Below are positions 36,401-48,400 of a stretch of DNA of 64,000 nt, in pieces. The notes under the pieces are model-generated. The model worked only from the letters and a program-made list of their open reading frames with translations. It had not been told where the DNA came from and did not search any database. Every line of letters starts with the position of its first letter. Within the stretch, counting starts at the first letter, position 1. A program made the position numbers and the translations under genes. The stretch is from Aricia agestis (taxonomy: Eukaryota > Arthropoda > Insecta > Lepidoptera > Lycaenidae), in the NCBI RefSeq assembly GCF_905147365.1, contig NC_056415.1:10372001-10436000 (forward strand), in the 5' to 3' direction.

Positions 36401-39400
36401 GTTAATTAAATGTGGAGTTAGTTAGAGAGAGACAAGACATTATTTAAAATATTGTGTTATAAACTAACTAACTAACATTTTTAGTACTCGACAGCTAATA
36501 GGTTGTATTATACTAAATTATATTTATGGTTTCTTCTCAACAAGAAAAGCTTTCATTGTATTAGTAAAAGTTGTGAAAAAGATTATCCCGCGTTTTTTTA
36601 TGGCAAAAAATATCCTACGTCTTTCAAATTTGGAGTTTTGGAGGCCATTCCATGCAAACAAACAAACTTTTGCGTTTCATTCAGTGACAATTAAACATAA
36701 CTAAGTCACTGAAGCCGAAAAAAGACTATTATTATTATTTATCCAACAAATCAAATTTATATAGCCAACATCAGCTCACCACATCTGCTTATAATCCGTG
36801 GATTGATCGCAGATAATACTCGGAAGAAAAAAATATATTTATAAGTTCATTTCACTCTCTAAAATCCCCTAAATTACCTTGAGCGGGTCCTTGCCCTCGA
36901 AGAAGCCTGACCAGGGCGAGTCGAGCCAGTCCTTGTACTTGATGTGTGTCTCCTGCTTGGCCTGGCTGTACGCCTCCTCGCAGATCTTCTCGTATTTGTC
37001 CTTCACGTCTTTAACCTCTTCCGCAGTAACTACGCCTTCAGCGATCAGCTGGTCGGCGTACTTCTCCAATACTGAAATCGTAGGAATAATAGTTTACTGT
37101 CATAAAATGTTACTTATATAAGATATTTAACTGGGTTTAGAGCGAAACGTTTTGATTAATGAAGTAAATTTAATGTCATTTTCACATAATAAATAAATTA
37201 TATATAGGGCTGTATTATATTACTTGTCTCATTGTATTAATTCTTATAAGCGTGTCCGCGCGTTTATTTCTGAATAATGTATTTATTTTATTCTCATAAC
37301 GCACGGCAGAAGTTACTTCAAAATTAATGTAGTTTCCAATTTCCATCCAGTCAGTTTTGTAGCAAACTACATTCTCTCTTCTTCTCTCAACTAATATGAA
37401 TGTCATAGGTGTGACATTAATTTATGAGAATACCATTTTGTAGTTTACTATAAAAAAAGTTAGCTAATATCATAACAATCGTTATATTTTTGATTTAGGA
37501 ATAGTCTTTGATTTTTCTTTGTTAATTTTTTTGAGTCGCATAAAAAGTATATACCTGGCTTGGTCTTGCGGATCTTCTGGTACATGAGGGGCTGCGTGAA
37601 CATAGGCTCGTCGACCTCGTTATGTCCGTTGCGGCGATAGCTGACGATATCAATGACGACGTCCTTGTGGAACGTCGCGCGCCATTCGGCCGCCACGTTG
37701 CACACGTGCATAACCGCCTCGGGGTTGTCGCTATTCACGTGGAAGATGGGTGCGTTCACGACGCGGGCCACGTCTGAAAGATGAAATTAATGAGAATTTT
37801 CGATATATCATTTGCCGGCAGTGGGACGGTAGGGTCTTTCGTATAAAATGTCGTGTCAGACATACATATTATTACAGCTAAATCGTGACATGTGGAAGCT
37901 ATTTTGACGACCTCTGTGGCTCAATTGGTTGAGTGTGTGACAGCTCAAGCCGGGGGTCGCGGGTTCGAATCCTGCCGACGGAACAAAAAGTTTTCAATGT
38001 TCCCAGGTCTGGATGTGTATTAAATATGTGTATGATATAATAAAAATCTTAAATATATGTATAGTATAAAAGTATTAAATATATTTCCGTTGTCTGGTAC
38101 CTGTAACACAAGTCCTTCAGTTTCTTAGCACGGGGCCAGACTGACGTGGTGTGAAGCGTCCATAGATATTATTATTTCGTGATATGTGACAGCTGTTTGA
38201 CACAATAGACCCTACGGCTACATAGCGCCATTTGTCCCTCATTAGGAAAGCCGCTTAACCCTTTAGCCGCCAAGGTCGGAATAATCCGACAAATATTTTC
38301 GTGCCCATTTCGCCAAGGTCGGATATTTACGACTAGTACCACTACTCGGTTAATCTACCTTTTTTTATAGATAGTACTGTATTATATTAAAATAATGTTT
38401 ATACTTAGTAAATAGTTAACGAAGTAATCATTTACAATTGATTACACTTTAGTTTCTTAAATAAAAGACCTAAAAATAATGTCTTAAGATAAATATATTA
38501 CCGAAAATATTCTTAGAAAAGTGTATTGATGTCCAACGCCCGAGTCGGAAAAATCCGACAGTAGGGACGGGACATAAGCAATGATTTACTGATACAAAAA
38601 TCCACATACATTAAAACATTTCTGTTTTTATTAACTAATTTATTATAAAACAAATAAAGCAATGGTTACTGAACAAATAAACGTGTTTGTTTTACTTAAT
38701 TTATAATAAAAGAGCTTTTGCCCGCGGCTTCGCTCGCGTTAAGAAGTATTATTATTTACAAACTTTTATCTCCTATTTGAACCCCTTGGGGTTGGAATTT
38801 ATCAAAATCCTTTCTTAGCGGATGCCTACGTCATAACATCAACCTGCATACCAAATTTCAGCCCGATCCGTCCAGTGTTTTGGGCTGTGCGTTGATAGAT
38901 CACTATTTCAATCAGTCAGTCACCTTTGAGTTTTATATATATAATAAATATAGTATAAAAATTTCAGTGATTGAATTGACGATTCCCATCCCTAGCCTAC
39001 ATGTTTAGAAACGAATGTTGTCAACACACCCTGCGCCACAGTCGGAAAAAGACGACCGCTTCTGACGTCATAAGCGAGTGCCGCCTTCTAGAATTTTCCA
39101 TTAGTGTTGTGCTTATGATGATGCTATCGATAAATGTGATTGTAGTGGATACTTAAATTAGAAATAAAATAACAATAAATTACAAAGTAACGCTTTCCTG
39201 TCTGTCTGCTACGACATTTAGATGAAATTGTATGCGTGTAAAGGGGATGGGATATCGATCTACTATTGAAAATCTATATTTGTAGTAGGTTATATATTTA
39301 AACAACTCAATTATTTAATCCGTGGAAACTATGAAATTAATATTATTTGAAATGTAATAACAAATATCGGGAATTATGTCACTTCACTATTCAAGCTGTT

Positions 39401-42400
39401 TTAATCTAATGTTTCTGCCAGCGTTGTATATTTACTAACATTATGGAATCAAATACTAGATATCAGTTTATACTTTATATAAATTATAAATTAAGAAATA
39501 AATTATCGACATCGAAAAAGATAAGTATTGCACATCACTTTTTGTTGTAGGTATAAATTTTTCGATTTATGGTGCCAGCCTAGCGCTGGCACCATAAATC
39601 GAAAAATTTGGCACGACAATTGATTTTAAGCTCGGCGGCTAAAGGGTTAACAAAGAAAACGTATAAGTGACAAGACAAAGGCAAATTGACAATGTCAACA
39701 CTGTCGTATTGATCATCGTTTTCGTATTTATATCAAAGCTGGGATGGGCTAGACCTTCGTCTAAAAATAGGGATTGTCAAAATTGATTCCATGAAACCCA
39801 TTTACATAAAACGCGTGTGTTCACTGTTCAGTCATAATTATTAACTAAAATTATCCTCCTATAAATTTCTATACCTGCGTTTGTAATAATTTGCTACAGC
39901 GTTCCAGAAAAAATTGGTTTCTGTTTCTTTATCTATAGTAATTAGACATTGCACGTTTAGCGTGACCACCCCAGAAACTATTTCTTTTACAAGAAATAGG
40001 AAAATAGATGAACATAGGAAATATGTAATTTTTCCCAATAAATTGACAATATTTCTAATATTTTTAATTTCAAATCTGAATACACATTTATTAGCACCGT
40101 ACGCGCCGTATGCGTCGAACGCACCGATATACCCGGAACGACCGCATAGTACAGGAAATCCGACGCGTGCGGCGCGAACGAATCTGCGAGATAAGAGGTT
40201 TCGCATAATTTCACACAACGAATTCTAAGATGCGGCGCGTTCGGCGCGTACGTGCTGATAAATGTGCGATCATCTTAATCAACGCTATATCTATCTCCTT
40301 ACCGGTACAATAAGCGGACGAGCGCGAGTGACGCGGATCGGTCGTGAATCCGATCTGGTTGTTGGCGACGATGTGTATCGTGCCGTGCGTCGTGTACGCC
40401 GGTAGGTCGGACAGATGCATCGTCTCAAACACCACACCCTGGCCGGCGAACGCCGCGTCACCGTGGAGGAGCATTGACATCACCTGGAGACAGAGGTTTT
40501 ATGGAGGTTAACAAACAAGTGATAAGTTTCCCGGAAAACCTACAGTTACAGCCGAGTTGAAGCTTAAACGTATTCGCTAAGCACGCACTATTATGTGCAA
40601 TAGAAAGGTTTTCAAAATTTAACAATGCTGCTTCTTCTCTTCCACTTGAAAGCTGAGGTAAAGATATTTCATAGTAAAAGGAGGGGAAGTAAGTTATCTT
40701 CATACAAAGGCACCGCACGCGGCTTGTATGTGTGCGCCATAGTATCAATGCGTCGCCACGTACCGCACACAACAAAATCTCGGTGGTACCCACGAAGCTA
40801 AGCTGGCCGAGATTTTATTGTGTGCCGTACGTGGCGACGCATTGACACTATGGCACACACATACAAGCCGCGCGCGGTGCCTTTGCATGAAGATAACATT
40901 GAAGATAATTTACTATGGATATTTGAGTACAATATCGAAAGAGACAAGCGATAGCTATACGAATTTGCGTGTGCTTCATGACCGCATTTTAGCTGCCCTT
41001 AGAATCCAGCTTAGTGACAGCAGAGACCTAGGTAATTTGGTAAGGTTATGTCAAGTTCAGTTGACAGATTCAATTGATAGAACCCGGCCAAATTACGTAG
41101 GACCCCTCTGCCTACGTGTAACTATGTCTTACGTACCTTTTTGCCCTCATTGTCACCGCGGTAGAACTGTTCGGCGCGCGTCTTGCCCTGGACAACGGGA
41201 TCTACGGCCTCCAAGTGAGACGGGTTGGCGCAGACGGCGAGACGGATGTTCTTGTTCGTCACGCGGTTAAGACGCTCGATGTATGTACCCAAATGGTATT
41301 TCACGTCACCTGAGCCCTGTAAAAATATATAAGTAACTATAAAACATGTGGGTATATGATTAAATTGAAGTTTTAAACAACTAACATTGAAAACGAATTG
41401 ATTATAAAAATACTTTATATGCATTTTGTTGACAAAAGCTTTGTTTGAAAGCAGACAAGAGTTGTTGACTCCATGATTATTCATCAAGCCCCATACGCTC
41501 ACCGGTGAACGAGACACAATAGAATATCTATTGTGTCTCGTTTTCCCACGATCGACGGGATAAATAGTTTTAGCTACTATACTAATTGAATAAGTATTGC
41601 TAGTTGTTACCTAATTCGTAAGACAATATAAAGTTTTTTATCTCACTGTTTTTCTTTAAAACTAAAAAATAATAAATAAATAATACTCACATCATCTTCG
41701 GCTTCAAGTCCAGCGAACTGTGTGAACAGTTGGTGGAGAGGTTTGCGGCACACATTCGCCAAAACGTTTAGACGTCCTGAAACGACCATCAATATGAAAT
41801 TAAAATCACCGTCGATACTTGTATTATTTTGATTATAATAAAAATGTAACTAACAAAAATTGTTCTCTTCCTAATTAAACTTAAGTATAGTCCGCGCAAT
41901 CCACGAAGACGCGCCCCACTACTCCTCCTAATCGTTTATAGTATATGTGTGCAAGCTTTCGCAAATGTTTGAGTGTTATCGGTACACACTAATTACCTAT
42001 GAGTGCACACTCACATTACAATAAATAGACCAATTAAGAAAAAGCGTCACGGTCAAAGGGAAAAATTCTCACCCAAAAAGTGGTTGGGCGCGTCTTCGTG
42101 GATTGCACGGACTATAGATGTTGAGTCAATTAATCACTCTGACATAACAAAGTTACTCCTTCAGGCGCAGTTTGGTAAGAATGGATAGTATATAAAGCAG
42201 TTTAGATCTACACCGCTTATTATGTAATAGTTATACAAAGTTTTGTCCTTTTCTGTCATGACACTTTTGTATCATTTCCGACAGTGACAAAACATTGTAT
42301 AGTTGTAGCTTGTAAGTCTGTATCATAAAGTTAATATACCTAGCAGAATAGAGCAACAATCTCGAGCTGTCAAACGAACCGAAATTGGTTTACACCTGTG

Positions 42401-45400
42401 TGTAAAAATATGTGTATATTGTATACACTCACACAATCATGATTGAACATGAATTCTATGAGATTAAATTGTCAACGTGCCGATAAGTGCCGACTGGACG
42501 TCAAAAAAAGATAACTCTGCTGTCATGTATCACACGTCTCTTTTTACCACGCAGCGTTACTGATATATACACTGATAGCAGCATCTCGCTTGCTCAGGTC
42601 TTTGTTTCTCTATTCCGCCAGGTATATTAACTTTATGGTCTGTATATACTTGAACTTGTCTGGTCACTCTAACGCGTGTCTAGATACAAGATATTGTTAT
42701 CTTTTTATTACTAAAGGACTAAAGGGATTTGAAAATACAATTACACTGACCTCTGTGAGGCATTCCCATGATGATGGACTCAACACCGAGTCTGGTGGAG
42801 GTGTCGATGACCTGCTTCATCGCCGGGATCAGGATCTCGCAGCCCTCCAGACCGAAACGCTTCTCCGACGACCATTTCTTCGCCAGGAAGTTTTCAAATC
42901 TGTAATATATAATGAAACTAGATGATGCCCGCAACTCCGTTGCGCCAAAACTCGTTTATCGCGGCGGAACCGTACATTTTTTTCGGGATAAAAAGTATCC
43001 TATGTCCTTTCCCGGGACTCAAAGTATCTCCATGCCAAATTTCAGCAAAATCGGTCTAGCGGTTTGGGCGTGAAGAGGTAACAGACAGACAGACAGACAC
43101 ACTTTCGCATTTATAATATTAGTATGGATATGGAAGTATGGATGTATGAGTGCTAATGACCTAGACGACACAGCGGGCACGCGCTCAAGCGTTATGCGTT
43201 CGAGCAGTCAGCCACACGGGAGCAATTCTAACGCGGTCATAACGCCCCCTGTGTGAGTATGTATATGTTACGCTCAAAGACCGAAATCGCTCAGTGAGCG
43301 AAAAAATAGCTCACAACGCGTTGTGGTTACAGTGAAACAGCCACGACGCGTTCTGGCAATCACAAAAAGACCATAACGCGAAATTCGTGTCGTGACTCGT
43401 GGATGATATGCTATACGTTTTTCTTGATTTGTTCTTGATTGATTAATCGTCCATAGGTATGGAAGATTATATTTGAATTAAGTACTACGCGTACTACAAA
43501 ATATTTTTTCTTTTACTAAATCCCTGCATAACGTGTTTAACATTATTATTTATAAAATATCCATAGTTCCATACATTTCGTACTAATATTATTACTGTGT
43601 GTCTGTCTGGCGCAACGCAGTTTTTTTTTTTATTAAAATCAGATTACTTCGCGTCTTTATATTAAAAAAAAAAAAAAACAACAACACGTTTCACCAGACA
43701 GACAGACAGTAATAATATCAGTACGAAATGTATGGAACTATGGATATTTTATAAATAATAATGATCAACACGTAATGCAGTGATTTAGTAAAAGAAAAAA
43801 TATTATGTAGTACGCGTGGTAATTCAAATATAATCTTTCATACCTATGGACGATTAACCAATCAAGAATAAATCAAGAAAAACGAATAGCATATCAGCCA
43901 TGTAACGGATTTCGCGTTATGGTCTTTTTGTGATTGCCAGAACGCGTCGTGGCCGTTTTCATTAGAGCCACGACGCGAATTTCGCGTCGTGGCTGTTTCA
44001 CTGTGACCACAACGCGTTGTGAGCTATTTTTTCGCTCACTGAGCGATTTCGGTCTTTGAGCGTAACATATATATATGTAACGTAATACAACACAAAAAAC
44101 ACAAAACTGACCGCTTGAACGCTCGGCCGCTCTCTATCTGATAGGTCCATTAGTGGTGCAAAAATATTACACGCCAAACCGGGAACAAGCTTCGAGAAAT
44201 CGACAGAGCAAGATGCAACATAGTCACCACTACGATGATATTTGACATGTGATAAAGTAGATTTGATCAGCTGCTTTTTGTGGTTTGCAGCGTCGACAAA
44301 CTAACGGCGAAAAGACTATTTAAGAGTCATATTATTCTTTTTTTCGACTGCTATCAAAATTGAGGAACATATAAATTATTTAATTTTTTTTAAGTTAGTA
44401 TGAATATTACACAATCATCCATTTAACAATAATACTCGAGTCATATGAATGTCACAACAAAGATAGTATAAATTGATATTGTCTCAGAGATAAGACCGAA
44501 TTTTCAAGTAAGTAATAGTATTTCCTGATCATACAATATTGGCGACACCTGTTATAAATTATAATTAAATAGCAAACAATAATTTAAAAAATCATTAAAT
44601 TATTTTACCGTAAAATTCAAGTAATATCGGAGAAATTGATTTTTAGCTACTACTATGCAATTTGGTTGGGTTATGTGAAATCCAGTCTACAGATCATTAC
44701 TAACGTTGCCTGAAGTAACCCGAATAAATAAAAAAGATTCGTCATCTACTTATGATATGAATCAATTTATCTGATAGAATGGAACGTGAAGAACAATATA
44801 ACACTAATAAAACAATATTTGCGTGCACTTTTTCCACTATATTAAGAATTTCGGTTTCGTTTGGCAGCTCGAGATTGTTGCTCTATTCCACTAGGTATAA
44901 TAACTTTATGGTCAGGCCGGAGCCCACATGATTGATTTCAGCTGTCGTATAGTGCCGACCCACTTAGGCCGGTATAAATAGTCAGTACTCAAGATGCATC
45001 TCGGTCTCAAGACACGGTTCAGGCTATGTGACAGGCAGGTTGGCTGTCAAAATTTGGACCAATCACAGAGCCGAACCGCGACTTGAGACCGGCCTTAGAA
45101 AACTTCGACAGCGCGATGTAGGAATGCGGCACTAATAGTGGGTACCACCAAAACCTCTTACCCGGTAGATCTGGTGAGACGGGCCAGGATCAATCTCTTC
45201 TGGTCGTTGCTCATCTTGGTGACGTTGGGTGGTTCCATCCTCTGTCTGATCCAGTTGCATTGTTCCAGCGAGTTGATGAACATAAACTCTATGCCGATGT
45301 TGTTACAATACGCCTCCTCTAGCCTGTTCAGGATTTCTCTAAAAATAAAAAATAAAACTATTTATGACAAGGAAAAAGAAGGCAGTTGCCGTACTTTTTG

Positions 45401-48400
45401 AGGGCCTGAGCTTAAGCTAATCGTGGATAGTATCATAATATTGTTATCTCTCTCGTTGCTAATATTCATGAAAAAGAAGGCAAGTTTCTTCAAACTAATA
45501 ACCCAAATAGCGGGTTTAATGGCCGGTATTTGGGTCATTGATCTCTCATTCTCTCTCTCTCAGAGATTTAATGGTTATTTAACTTTAATTATATGAATAT
45601 TTTAATAACAAAAGATAAAATAATGTATTTTAACATGAGTACTTTCATTTTTTTATCAAACTTTTTCTTAAATTAAAGTTAAGTGACAGTAAAACGTCTC
45701 TTGAGTCCTGCCGTAAGAGTGTTTTAAAACACAACATACTTATCTCAGAATGAATTATTCAAGGCAGTAACATATTTACCTCAACGGCAAGGCTTTTTCC
45801 TTTTCACCGATAAACGTCGTCGAGGGCAATTTGAAAACTCTATCCATGTCAGCTTCATCTAAAACGCAGAGTGACAAATAAGAGTATGATCATTCAAACC
45901 ACGATGACCCTGTTGTAAGTTCACCATCACAGTTTTATGACCCATCAAAATCAACGTAAAGAAGCAATTTGAGTATATGATATATGAATATAATGGATAT
46001 AATATGGTTGTATGAACATAATGAAATCATATCCCTTTACTAGCATGTATTTCGAACTGTGAAACCCGGGCGAACCAACCAAGACTGTGAATTAATTACT
46101 TTGTGAGAATTTGAGAAAATTTGATCATAGATTTGCGGGTAAACCCTCTACTTTCATTATCTACTTGCTGTTGTGGTTAGTAAAATAATGGTTTGTAAAT
46201 TAGGTAACAGTGAGTTTTGTGCTCAATAATAATATCGTAACGTTATGTAGGCCGGTATAAATAGTCAGTACTCAAGATGCATCTTATTCTCAAGACGCGA
46301 TTCGGCTCTATGATTAGTCCAAATTTTGACAGCCAACCAAATTTTGAGCCTGAACCGTGTCTTGAGACCGAGATGCATCTTGAGTACTGACTATTTATAC
46401 CAGCCTTACAATCTTGATATTCTGTAGAAAATTTATGGAAAAATCACAGAGCTCTTTCCTCTAGCTGTCTTAAAACATAATTTATTTTCCCATTCAAAAA
46501 TAATCAGATAACACATTCCCGCCAACGAAAGTAACAATTGGCCGGAATCCAAAACCAACGTAGAAAATATATCAAGGTCGTTTTTCATTTATAGACGCAA
46601 CAACATTATATAAATCCATAGATCATATAGAAACATATCATGCAATCGATGCACGTGCGTGGGGTGCATGCTACAACACATTGTGAGGTCTAGATGGTAG
46701 TTATGACGTCCAGTAAAAAAAAAAACTAAAAAAGCTTGCAACTGAAAGTGACAGGGGACTGTATCGTCATAACTACGCATGAGCAGTACCGACACGGTGC
46801 GAGTTGCATCTCCTTACCAAACCTATAGCTGCTGTGTATCACCTCCCTTGGATTTTTATCAGCGCAATTGTAGTTCGCTATGTCCAATGGGTCGAGTTTC
46901 GCTATATGATGTCCTCGAATCTGTTCGTTTATCAGTCGTTAACTATGCATACAACTACACATGGTTAGCTAACTATTAAATGAAATTAGTAAGAAGCTAA
47001 ATAAATTAAACATAAATAAGACTTATTTTTTTTAAACATGAACTTTAGTACGTTTAGAAAATATTATGCAGTTTCGGTCTGAATACATAAATTATATTCT
47101 ATTTTAGTTTATGTAAATTGTAATGACACTATAAGTATAATTACTGTATGTTATGCTAAATTATACACACTTGAAAACGAGTAAAATAATAATTACTACA
47201 ATGAAATTCAACTTAACTATTCTCATAAAAAATACATATTTTTATCCTACAAAGACTACCAGAAACTCTGTAAGTATGTGTTAAACATTGTACAGTGTAG
47301 TGTTAAAGTAACGGATTATATAAAGTCTAACAAAATTGCAACAATTTAAATAACTATTCGTTAAGTATTTATAATAACTTAATATATTTCAAACTTCATG
47401 TTATTTTGAAAATTAAATCCACTTATTTGGGTTCATCATAGAAAAACCGTTCCGCACCTAATTTGAAATCTAGTAAAGGAATATGATGAGTTAGTAGTAT
47501 AAGGAAAAAAAAATTGAACATTTTGACCGGATGTCAAAAGCTAGTCTCAAATTATTTTTGTGTTTATAGTTGTACATAATATAATAAAGATTATAAGTAT
47601 TAATTATTTAAGTATAAAAAGCCGATGGTGTTATTTATAATAGAAATTTTATAGTAATTTTGTCTTATTATTATGCGCAAAAAGCTTTGGTCGAGTGCCC
47701 ATTAATTGCAATCGTTATTATTATAAGTAAGTGTAAATAAAATAGGTAGGTACGTCTACTTTCACCTTCACCACTATCTACAGAAATTCCCCAAATAACT
47801 TAGAAAGTTATATTAGAAATGTTGTACAATATACAAATTACAAAATAAGTAAGTACTGATTTTTTTATACAGAAAGTTTCAATTCATTATATGAAAGGAA
47901 AATCCAGTTACTTGGCAGTCTAATTACAAGACAAAAATAGATTCCCATTCCCCCCAAGATTCAAATAGATAATATAAGCGGATACCAAGCGATTCAAGTA
48001 CCTACGCCCCAATAGATTAGTTAAGCTCATACCAAATAAAGATTCGCTACCTAAAGATCCAACCAAGACTCATGCCGTCCTTATCTTTCTGCCCAGCAGA
48101 CACAAGGACAGCATGAGACGTAGAGACCTTTTTAGTAGCGTTCCAGTATTGGCCGTATACCGTAACCGTAAAGGCTCATACCGAATCGTACGTGCTGTCT
48201 TATGACCGCTTCGCTAGCGAAAGCACGGAGGCCGCCGTGCCAATCGCCGCTCGATATGGGGTCGCCGGTTGTTATGCCCAGTGGATCCAGATTGGCCACC
48301 AGATGACCACGCGACTAATGAATAACCGAACATTAACCGAATAGTCACATAATGGAAATCCTGTTAGTTACAATTTAGAATTTTGAACACAGAGACAGAA

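Larger units (their letters stand above)
38259..39646. mobile_element. 1.39-kb TTAA-flanked piggyBac-like non-autonomous element
   Basis: CCCTTTAGCCGCC at the left and GGCGGCTAAAGGG at the right, each bordered by TTAA (38255-38258, 39647-39650). Internal GTCGGANNNNTCCGAC-type motifs recur (38276, 38325, 38540, 39040). No transposase frame. A Helitron-like unit (38710-38945) is nested inside. Confidence 0.75.

Noticed and set aside
37911..37983. Functional tRNA gene
   Set aside because: It has good A and B boxes but continues into a typical SINE body with an ATT-rich tail, and the D/anticodon region does not fold into a normal tRNA.
39859..40228. Small ORFs of 104 and 119 aa
   Set aside because: They lie over a MITE and intron sequence beside exon 11 and are on both strands, so chance or repeat-derived.
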